Source: Bacteroidota bacterium
GTDB lineage: Bacteria > Bacteroidota > Bacteroidia > Bacteroidales > PUMT01
Assembly (NCBI GenBank): GCA_003567115.1
Contig: PXAP01000243.1
Coordinates: 1 to 6,441 of the forward strand
Length of the DNA stretch: 6,441 nucleotides
Reading direction: 5' to 3'
Shown piece after piece: positions 1 through 5,230 of the stretch (the stretch's first letter is position 1; each line of letters opens with the position of its first letter). The translations under genes were made by a program, and so were the position numbers. Under the pieces are notes generated by a model. It was given only the letters and a program-made list of their open reading frames with translations. It had not been told where the DNA came from and made no database searches.

Positions 1-1
1 C

Positions 2-1366
2 CTGGAAAATATGCATGAAATAGCCCGGGAATTACTGCCGGTTTTAATGGTCCGGTATCGGGACGGTCAATATAACTCAAGAATGATGCTTGAATTCAGG
101 GGCCCCTACACTGAGATATTGCCACCAGTATATTTTCTTGACGGCATCTACACCGATGATATTAACCGGATCATGCACCTCGATTCAGATGACATGCAAA
201 CCCTGGAACTGCATAATCACAACTGGCGTCATGGTGATATTATGTTTCCCGGTATTGTGGCCATTTTCAGCACCAACCAGGAATACAGGAATCTGAAGCT
301 TTCAGATCCATCGGTTACATTTGAAAATCATCCCGGTGCAGTCCGCTCCCTTTATAACCCACCGGATTATGAAAAGGATATTATAATAAGCCCGAGACCC
401 GATTTCAGGCAGCTCCTTTTCTGGGACCCCGAAATAACAGTTGAAAACAATGACAGCAGTAAACTTATAGAATTTTTTTCAGGCGATCTGAAAGGAGAGT
501 TCATAATCAGGGCTGCCGGATATACAGATGACGGAAAGATTATCTCGGAAAAATTTTCCATCATAATAGATGACAAGTTAGAAGAAAAAGAGACAACCGT
601 TGATTTCCCAAGGCCAGAAGAATCTGAAGCAAATAAAACAATCAGTCACAAAACAGAACCTGAAGAAATACTTTACCCCGGAAACAACGTGCAGCAACCC
701 GTAACAAACCTTAATATTCCTGATAAATATTTTGAACAGGGGCTTTCAGGCAAGGTGAACCTGCCATTACGCCAGCCCATAGGCGACCAGCATTACCCGA
801 CTGAAGAATGGCTTTCAGGAGATGTCGTCCTTGGTAACGGAATTGTTGTTAATGGTAAATTACTGAGGTACAATGCATATATGGATGAACTGTTCTGGCT
901 GTTTGAAGGAGATTACCAGCAGATACAGGTAGACAAGCACATGGTAAAGGAGTTCCGGCTTAATTTGCCCCGGCGGGATAAACCGCTAAATTTCCGCAGA
1001 ATAGAGGTAAACGCGCCAATAATGATTGGTAAGGATGAGATTTTTGGCGAACTGCTTTACGAAGGTGATGTCTCACTCTATTCATACCGTCGCATTATTG
1101 ATACAGGGCTCGGTGAATACTGGGCTGGCGACGTAAAACAGGGTGGTATGATAATAAAACCGAGCCACCTGTATGTATTTATACTTCCTGACGGTACAAC
1201 CGAGGTAATTCGCAGAATAAGCCGCCGGAACATACTTAATCTGTTTCCGGAAAACAGAAGTGAAATACGCAGGCTGTTTCGTGACAAAAGCCTCAGACGT
1301 TTAAGGGACGAGCAGGATCTGATTGAAGCTATCAGAATACTCAATTCATTTTTGAATGAAAATTAA
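2..1366 (+). CDS. C-terminal part of a large envelope protein: TonB-plug-like / MG2-tail-like region plus a Bacteroidota C-terminal domain (5' end outside window)
   Basis: The reading frame is open to the left edge (codons L-E-N precede the Met at 11), so that Met is probably internal. Residues are numbered from it. Residues 38-90 resemble a TonB-receptor plug domain (PVYFLDGIYTDD, then a hydrophobic GIVAIFST strand). Residues 134-186 (LLFWDPEITV, then FFSGDLKGEF and AAGYTDDGKI) resemble the closing beta-sandwich of Bacteroidota MG2/alpha-2-macroglobulin-like proteins, whose usual pattern is 'YWNP...F.SGD...G.T.DG'. A charged, Glu-rich linker spans about 187-235. Residues 262-451 form a second unit with a 'LLRYNAYMDEL' motif and a basic helical tail (FPENRSEIRRLFRDKSL), which recalls a widespread uncharacterised Bacteroidota family with an RYN motif. 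No catalytic motif is visible. Location in the periplasm or outer membrane is inferred from the domain types. It is a single gene, with an intrinsic terminator about 35 bp after the stop. The domain calls are recognition by eye and moderately sure; the function is unknown. Confidence 0.75.
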   Translation: MENMHEIARELLPVLMVRYRDGQYNSRMMLEFRGPYTEILPPVYFLDGIYTDDINRIMHLDSDDMQTLELHNHNWRHGDIMFPGIVAIFSTNQEYRNLKLSDPSVTFENHPGAVRSLYNPPDYEKDIIISPRPDFRQLLFWDPEITVENNDSSKLIEFFSGDLKGEFIIRAAGYTDDGKIISEKFSIIIDDKLEEKETTVDFPRPEESEANKTISHKTEPEEILYPGNNVQQPVTNLNIPDKYFEQGLSGKVNLPLRQPIGDQHYPTEEWLSGDVVLGNGIVVNGKLLRYNAYMDELFWLFEGDYQQIQVDKHMVKEFRLNLPRRDKPLNFRRIEVNAPIMIGKDEIFGELLYEGDVSLYSYRRIIDTGLGEYWAGDVKQGGMIIKPSHLYVFILPDGTTEVIRRISRRNILNLFPENRSEIRRLFRDKSLRRLRDEQDLIEAIRILNSFLNEN

Positions 1367-1400
1367 ATGCCGGGGTAATGAAAGCAACTTTTTTCTTAGT

Positions 1401-1435
1401 GCCCTGAATTATGAATGTCCGGGGCTTTTTTTATT
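1401..1435 (+). terminator. Intrinsic terminator of the first gene
   Basis: GCCCTG (1401-1406) pairs with CGGGGC (1420-1425), with one G-U pair, and is followed directly by a run of seven T and then ATT. It lies 35 bp after the stop at 1366. A competing stem, TCCGGGG (1418-1424) with CCCCGGA (1436-1442), has the T-run in its loop, so it would not act as a terminator on this strand. Further downstream TGCCGG (1446-1451) and CCGGCA (1467-1472) form another weak inverted repeat without a T-run. Confidence 0.5.
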
Positions 1436-1515
1436 CCCCGGAACCTGCCGGGTTTTCGACGTACAACCGGCAAAAACAATCCATACCCGGATACCTGTAT
1501 GTTCAAACATGTATT

Positions 1516-1555
1516 CAGAAGAAAAACCACCTGCAATATGATTCTGCAAGTGGTT
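1516..1555 (-). terminator. Rho-independent terminator of the tRNA-Arg gene
   Basis: On the minus strand an 11-bp stem AACCACTTGCA (1555-1545) / TGCAGGTGGTT (1535-1525) encloses a 9-nt loop and is followed by TTTTT then CTTCT. It starts 10 nt after the tRNA 3' end. The one imperfect position is a U-G wobble in the minus-strand RNA but a C-A mismatch in the plus-strand RNA, and the T-run exists only on the minus side, so the element is clearly oriented for the tRNA. Confidence 0.85.
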
Positions 1556-1565
1556 CATTATCAAG

Positions 1566-1639
1566 CGACCCCGGAGGGACTCAAACCCCCAACCTCCTGA
1601 TCCGTAGTCAGGTGCTCTATTCAGTTAAGCTACGGAGTC
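1566..1639 (-). tRNA. tRNA-Arg, anticodon ACG
   Basis: The 74-nt sequence folds as a full cloverleaf. The acceptor GACTCCG pairs with CGGGGTC (one G-U pair) and the discriminator is G73. The D arm is GCTT/GAGC. The anticodon arm is CCTGA-CTACGGA-TCAGG with A34 C35 G36. The variable loop is AGGTT, and the T arm is GGGGG-TTTGAGT-CCCTC. A34 would be deaminated to inosine by TadA so that CGU, CGC and CGA are read; this is known for the family. CCA is not encoded. Three positions are unusual: T13 (a wobble with G22), A19 in place of G19, and T56 in place of C56. The last two would form an A-U tertiary pair between the D and T loops. The gene stands alone, with its own promoter and terminator. Confidence 0.95.
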
Positions 1640-1650
1640 TGTTGAGGCTG

Positions 1651-1684
1651 CAAATATAATTAATTTTATCTTATTTAGCCAAAA
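1651..1684 (-). promoter_or_regulatory. Bacteroidota-type sigma-ABfr promoter of the tRNA-Arg gene
   Basis: The minus strand reads TATATTTG (1658-1651), a perfect TAnnTTTG -7 element. TTTTG (1684-1680) lies 21 nt upstream as a -33 element, in an AT-rich spacer. Transcription would start a few bases before the mature tRNA 5' end at 1639. This also indicates that the tRNA is transcribed independently of the secreted-protein gene upstream at 1720-2205. Confidence 0.75.
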
Positions 1685-1719
1685 CGGATAATTACGGCAG
1701 TTATTGCAGGATTTATGCA

Positions 1720-2205
1720 TTACCTCTCCGGCCGGTAAAACCACATCTTTCCGGATACAACAGTTTCAAGGTCCAGGTTACTCAGTCCCACCCTGCGGCC
1801 TGAGAAGCCGGTGTTCTGATGTGCAAGTTCAAAAACGCCGTTACCCTTAACCCTGTATACAATAGCTGTATGATGCCCCATGGTTTCGGTGTATATTTTA
1901 TTCCCTTCGCGGTATCGGATCTTAACATCACGGAACTGGATTATATCGCCGGGGAATATTTCATCCTTTTCAGGATTTACCTCTCGTCCGTATATATACT
2001 GCATGTCCCATTTTGCATCAATTCGAGTAAGTGCCTGGTAAGCAAGATCCCAGCACTCCCCCCTGTCAACCTGCTCCCCTATGACCGATTCAACATACCC
2101 GATCACTTTTCTGTTCAGCGGAGGTAAATCATCATGGGCAAGCGCAGGGGAGATAAACAGAAATCCAACTGTGGCAAGTAAAGCTGTGTACAATATCCTT
2201 TTCAT
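1720..2205 (-). CDS. Small secreted protein with papain/NlpC-P60-like Cys-His pattern (possibly BBC1/AIM3-like cysteine-proteinase fold)
   Basis: This 161-residue protein begins with a clear Sec signal peptide: MKR, a hydrophobic core, and ALA at 21-23 followed by HDD, with probable cleavage after A23. The mature part carries the order expected of a circularly compact papain-like or NlpC/P60-like fold. C51 sits at the start of a helix (GECWDLAYQAL). A PGDIIQF strand lies at 85-91, followed by a His strand HHTAIVYRV at 111-119 (H111/H112) and then AHQN at 128-131 as possible third polar residue. The ending WFYRP is also family-like. The nearest pattern I recall is the cysteine-proteinase-fold domain of fungal BBC1/AIM3 and related secreted proteins; CHAP/NlpC amidases are the alternative. 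Substrate is unknown; a cell-wall or protein amide bond is inferred. Start: the ATG at 2205 gives a good signal peptide, with only AAGG next to it. No operon partner is seen. Confidence 0.8.
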   Translation of the reverse strand: MKRILYTALLATVGFLFISPALAHDDLPPLNRKVIGYVESVIGEQVDRGECWDLAYQALTRIDAKWDMQYIYGREVNPEKDEIFPGDIIQFRDVKIRYREGNKIYTETMGHHTAIVYRVKGNGVFELAHQNTGFSGRRVGLSNLDLETVVSGKMWFYRPER

Positions 2206-2243
2206 CCTTCAGGTCATTTTATTGGAAAATGATAAATATTATG

Positions 2244-2273
2244 TCAATATATCCATAAGCCAGGGCATACAAA
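2244..2273 (-). promoter_or_regulatory. Possible promoter of the small secreted protein gene
   Basis: On the minus strand TTTG (2273-2270) is followed after 18 nt by TATATTGA (2251-2244), a partial match to TAnnTTTG. The predicted leader is about 35 nt before the ATG at 2205. The match is imperfect and the surrounding DNA is AT-rich, so this is only a candidate. Confidence 0.3.
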
Positions 2274-2309
2274 AAATTATATCCGGATAATATTCAGGTT
2301 TAACGTGAA

Positions 2310-2480
2310 AACTCCCTGAGGAGTTGCTTTTTGAAGTAAAAAATTCGCTAAAATCGGACCATCCATCACCAAAGGATGGTGGCTTTAACCTCTGTTTTTG
2401 CTTCGCACCACGAATTTTTTAAATCGCACATGCCTTTCGGGCAAGGTCCCGCCAGGACATTACCGCACCCGAAGACGCGG
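2310..2480. other. Structured intergenic element: row of hairpins with a long-range inverted repeat; no gene
   Basis: The stretch 2206-2527 has no convincing coding sequence. Within it I see these structures, listed left to right. AACTCC-CTGA-GGAGTT (2310-2325) is a tetraloop hairpin followed by GCTTTTTG. TAAAAAATTCG (2337-2347) is an exact inverted repeat of CGAATTTTTTA (2411-2421), and between them ACCATCC (2358-2364) pairs with GGATGGT (2374-2380). TGCC-TTTCG-GGCA lies at 2431-2443, GTCC-CGCCA-GGAC at 2446-2458, and CCGC/GCGG (2463-2466, 2477-2480) is followed by ATTTTT. AATTTTTTAAA occurs directly repeated at 2413-2423 and 2498-2508. The spacing of several small stems suggests a folded RNA or a dispersed repeat of this genome. 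The strand of transcription is unclear: it lies downstream of nth and upstream of the candidate promoter of the secreted-protein gene. Individual short stems can occur by chance. Confidence 0.4.
2337..2421. repeat. 11-bp perfect inverted repeat enclosing a 7-bp hairpin
   Basis: The arms TAAAAAATTCG (2337-2347) and CGAATTTTTTA (2411-2421) are exactly complementary. A second dyad, ACCATCC/GGATGGT with a 9-nt loop, sits between them, offset toward the left arm. TAAA (2349-2352) and TTTA (2384-2387) could extend the inner helix. The nested symmetry is seen directly; its role is not known. Confidence 0.5.
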
Positions 2481-2527
2481 ATTTTTAAGCTCAATTAAAT
2501 TTTTTAAAGAATTTTTTCCGGCCGGTA

Positions 2528-3175
2528 TTATTCAGCTTTTTGTTTACCGGCATAAAATTTACACAGATCCCTGATCCCGCATTCACCGCATTTTGGTTTC
2601 CGGGCAATGCATACATAACGTCCGTGCAGGATCAGCCAGTGGTGGGCCCGGGAAATAAGCTCCTCCGGGATATTTTTTACCAGCTGCATCTCGGTCTGCA
2701 ATGGCGTCCCGGCATTCCGGGTAAGACCTATCCGGGCCGAAACACGGTGAACATGGGTGTCAACCGCCAGGGCAGGCATATTGTAAACAACCGAGGCTAT
2801 TACGTTGGCCGTCTTGCGGCCCACCCCCGGCAGCTTCTGCAGCTGATCAACATCAGCGGGTACCTTGCCGCCAAACTTGCCCGTAAGCATTCTGGCCATT
2901 CCGACCAGGTGTTTTGACTTGTTATTTGGGTAGGAACAGCTTTTTATGACCTCATACACCTCCCCGGTTCCGGCATCAGCAAGCGAATAAGCGTCGGGAA
3001 ACCTGCTGAAAAACAACGGGGTTATCATATTAACCCTTTTATCGGTGCATTGGGCCGACAAAATCACAGCAACCACCAGTTCATAGGGATTGGCATACAT
3101 CAGCTCCGTTTCGGGAGCCGGTTGCTCCCTTTGAAAATAGTCAAGCACCTTTTGAAATCTCTCTTTTACCCTCAT
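2528..3175 (-). CDS. nth: Endonuclease III, DNA glycosylase/AP lyase
   Basis: This is a bifunctional base-excision-repair enzyme that removes oxidised pyrimidines and cleaves at the abasic site. All family hallmarks are intact. SAQCTD at 40-45 contains the base-gap-filling Gln. The helix-hairpin-helix is LPGVGRKTANVIA (115-127) with catalytic Lys121. VDTHVHRV (138-145) has catalytic Asp139. The C-terminal [4Fe-4S] ligands are C189-X6-C196-X2-C199-X5-C205. Length (215 residues) is normal for bacterial Nth, and the protein is cytoplasmic. The Met start at 3175 matches the usual N-terminus; no Shine-Dalgarno precedes it. A loose -7-like TAAATTTC (3193-3186, minus) lies just upstream but has no visible -33 partner. 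It diverges from the ABC-F gene across 136 bp. At the 3' end GCCGGTA/TACCGGC (2521-2527, 2545-2551) forms a 7-bp stem spanning the stop, without a following T-run. Confidence 0.97.
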   Translation of the reverse strand: MRVKERFQKVLDYFQREQPAPETELMYANPYELVVAVILSAQCTDKRVNMITPLFFSRFPDAYSLADAGTGEVYEVIKSCSYPNNKSKHLVGMARMLTGKFGGKVPADVDQLQKLPGVGRKTANVIASVVYNMPALAVDTHVHRVSARIGLTRNAGTPLQTEMQLVKNIPEELISRAHHWLILHGRYVCIARKPKCGECGIRDLCKFYAGKQKAE

Positions 3176-3283
3176 CTGTATGGTTGAAATTTATTTATCC
3201 GCCTGTTTAGATAAATGATCTTATTTCCGCGTCAATCTGGCTGAATGATTACCAGGCGTAAAGATAAAACCTTTTTTATTGAT

Positions 3284-3291
3284 TACTTTTG
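3284..3291 (+). promoter_or_regulatory. -7 element of the ABC-F gene promoter
   Basis: TACTTTTG is a perfect match to the Bacteroidota TAnnTTTG consensus, ending 20 bp before the ATG at 3312. No clear TTG -33 element is found at the right spacing. The expected start point leaves a 5' leader of only about 10-15 nt, and no Shine-Dalgarno is present before the ATG. Confidence 0.55.
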
Positions 3292-3311
3292 CAACCTAAA
3301 CAGCACCACTT

Positions 3312-5225
3312 ATGACTCCCTTGCTCCAGGCAGACAACATCAGCAAATCATACGGCAGTCTATCGATATTCACAGGCATCTCCCTTGTCATTAACAAGGA
3401 CGATAAGGTAGCCCTGATAGCAAGAAACGGTGAGGGAAAGACCACTCTTCTTAATATCCTTTCGGGGAAAGACACACCCGACAGCGGTAAGGTGACAGCA
3501 AGAAGGGACCTGAAAACAGGTTATCTTGAGCAGGATCCCGTCCTTGATGATAACCTCACTGTAATTGACCAGGTGTTTTCATCATCAGGAGAGGTTGTAA
3601 AAACCATTCGTGAGTATGAAGAAGCGATAAACCTTGGTGATAAAATGCTCATAGATAGACTGACCTTCCGCATGGACGCTTTGCAGGCCTGGGACAGGGA
3701 AACAATGGCAAAGCAAATCCTCACAGAACTGAACATCACTGAATTTGATAAACATATCGGACAGCTTTCCGGTGGACAGCGCAAGCGGGTAGCACTGGCA
3801 GGTGTACTGATAGAAGAGCCCGAATTGCTGATCCTGGATGAACCGACCAACCACCTGGACCTGGACATGACCGAGTGGCTTGAAAATTACCTGAAAAGAA
3901 CGGGCATGACCCTTATGATGGTAACCCACGACAGGTATTTTCTGGACAGGGTATGCAACCTGATAATCGAACTGGATAATAACACTATCTACAGATATTC
4001 CGGAAATTATTCATATTACCTTGAAAAACGCTCAGAACGGCTTGAGAACATTCAGGCGGCGACGGACAGGGCACGGAACCTGCTCAGGAGGGAGCTGGAG
4101 TGGATGAGAAGCACCCCGAAGGCCCGGACCGGGAAATCAAAATCGCGCATTGGCGACTTCTATGATCTGAAAAACAAAGCTGAGGGAACACATCGTGCGG
4201 AAAACATAAAGATAAAGGCCGGTACCAGGCGCCTTGGCAGCAAGATACTCGAGCTCCATCATATAAGTAAAAGTTTCGGAGAGGAAAAGGTGATTAATGA
4301 TTTCTCCTACACCTTCAGCCGGTTTGAAAAGATAGGGATTATAGGTAAAAACGGAACCGGGAAATCAACTTTTCTCAATCTTGTAACAGGTTCTCTGAAA
4401 CCCGATTCGGGAAATATCGATACCGGAGAGACAGTCCGTTTCGGCTATTTCCGCCAGGAGGGGATAAGCTTTGACCAGAAGCAAAAGGTAATTGACGCGG
4501 TTAGAGACATTGCCGAAGTGGTAAAAATGAGTGACGGATCAACCCTCACCTCCTCACAATTCCTCAGCCACTTCCTTTTTCCGCCGCAAAAGCAGCATGA
4601 TTACATTGAAAAACTCAGCGGAGGTGAAAAAAGAAGGCTTTACCTGTTAACCGTGCTGATGGGTAATCCCAATTTCCTGATACTTGACGAGCCTACCAAT
4701 GATCTTGACATTGAAACCCTGAATATTCTCGAAAACTATCTTACCACAGCAGGCATCTGCCTGCTGGTGGTGTCGCACGACAGGTTTTTCCTCGATAAGA
4801 TATCAGACCATATTTTTGTTTTTGAAGGAAATGGTGTAATCCGTGATTTTCCGGGCAACTATACACATTACAGGGAGCATATAATAAAAATGGCCGGGCA
4901 GAAAACCCGGGATCAGCGACCTGCCCGCCATTCCCCCGTAAGGGGTAAACAGAAGCCAAAAGATGCCGCAACCGGAAAAAAACAGGGTAAGAAACCGGTA
5001 ACCGGCAAAAAGCGTAAGCTCAGCTTCAATGAAAAAAGGGAGCTTAAACAACTTGAAAAGGATATAGAAAGACTGGAAAAAAGAAAAACAGTTCTGGAAG
5101 AGGCCCTTTCCAGTGGCAACCTTACTGCAGAACAACTGCAGGCATACTCCCGGGAGTATGCCGAAATCTCAGCTAAACTCGATAAAAAATCAGACCGGTG
5201 GCTCGAACTTAGCGAGCTGGATTGA
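3312..5225 (+). CDS. uup: ABC-F family ATPase, Uup-like, with C-terminal coiled-coil domain
   Basis: The protein has two ABC ATPase domains in one chain and no membrane segment, so it is a cytosolic ABC-F protein rather than a transporter. In domain 1 the Walker A is ARNGEGKTT (37-45), the signature LSGGQ (152-156), the Walker B LLILDEPTNHLD (172-183, catalytic E177) and the H-loop THDR (205-208). The inter-domain linker (about 236-300) is a charged helical hairpin with a KARTGKSKSRI tip region, the part that in this family reaches toward the ribosomal P-site tRNA. In domain 2 the Walker A is GKNGTGKST (345-353), the signature LSGGE (435-439), the Walker B FLILDEPTNDLD (455-466, E460) and the H-loop SHDR (488-491). 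A Lys-rich stretch (about 530-570) leads to a coiled coil (571-635), the DNA-binding-type C-terminal domain of Uup. Family roles include ribosome rescue or assembly and limiting transposon precise excision; which applies here is inferred only. At 637 residues it is normal in length. The first Gly of Walker A1 is Ala, common in Bacteroidota homologues. Confidence 0.95.
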   Translation: MTPLLQADNISKSYGSLSIFTGISLVINKDDKVALIARNGEGKTTLLNILSGKDTPDSGKVTARRDLKTGYLEQDPVLDDNLTVIDQVFSSSGEVVKTIREYEEAINLGDKMLIDRLTFRMDALQAWDRETMAKQILTELNITEFDKHIGQLSGGQRKRVALAGVLIEEPELLILDEPTNHLDLDMTEWLENYLKRTGMTLMMVTHDRYFLDRVCNLIIELDNNTIYRYSGNYSYYLEKRSERLENIQAATDRARNLLRRELEWMRSTPKARTGKSKSRIGDFYDLKNKAEGTHRAENIKIKAGTRRLGSKILELHHISKSFGEEKVINDFSYTFSRFEKIGIIGKNGTGKSTFLNLVTGSLKPDSGNIDTGETVRFGYFRQEGISFDQKQKVIDAVRDIAEVVKMSDGSTLTSSQFLSHFLFPPQKQHDYIEKLSGGEKRRLYLLTVLMGNPNFLILDEPTNDLDIETLNILENYLTTAGICLLVVSHDRFFLDKISDHIFVFEGNGVIRDFPGNYTHYREHIIKMAGQKTRDQRPARHSPVRGKQKPKDAATGKKQGKKPVTGKKRKLSFNEKRELKQLEKDIERLEKRKTVLEEALSSGNLTAEQLQAYSREYAEISAKLDKKSDRWLELSELD

Positions 5226-5230
5226 GCGGA

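Noticed and set aside
1446..1472. Inverted repeat TGCCGG/CCGGCA as a second terminator
   Set aside because: It is followed by A-rich sequence rather than T on the plus strand and has no T-run on the minus strand.
1356..1659. Plus-strand open frames of 61-82 codons over the tRNA region
   Set aside because: They run antisense through the tRNA and across both terminators, have no family resemblance and no start signals; the non-coding features explain this DNA.
1728..2525. The same palindrome CCGGCCGG near the 3' ends of two minus-strand genes (1728-1735 and 2518-2525)
   Set aside because: It is only 8 bp, without a T-run or shared flanks beyond a few bases; chance is the simpler explanation.
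2540..2917. Plus-strand open frame of 125 codons
   Set aside because: It is the antisense shadow of nth, whose catalytic and iron-sulfur motifs are all on the minus strand.
3186..3193. TAAATTTC as the nth promoter -7 element
   Set aside because: It matches 7 of 8 positions but has no -33 element at suitable spacing and lies in AT-rich DNA; kept only as a remark in the nth entry.
3312..5225. ABC-F gene as an antibiotic-resistance ABC-F
   Set aside because: The C-terminal coiled coil is of Uup type, the linker lacks an obvious long resistance-type extension, and there is no attenuation leader; a housekeeping role is more likely.
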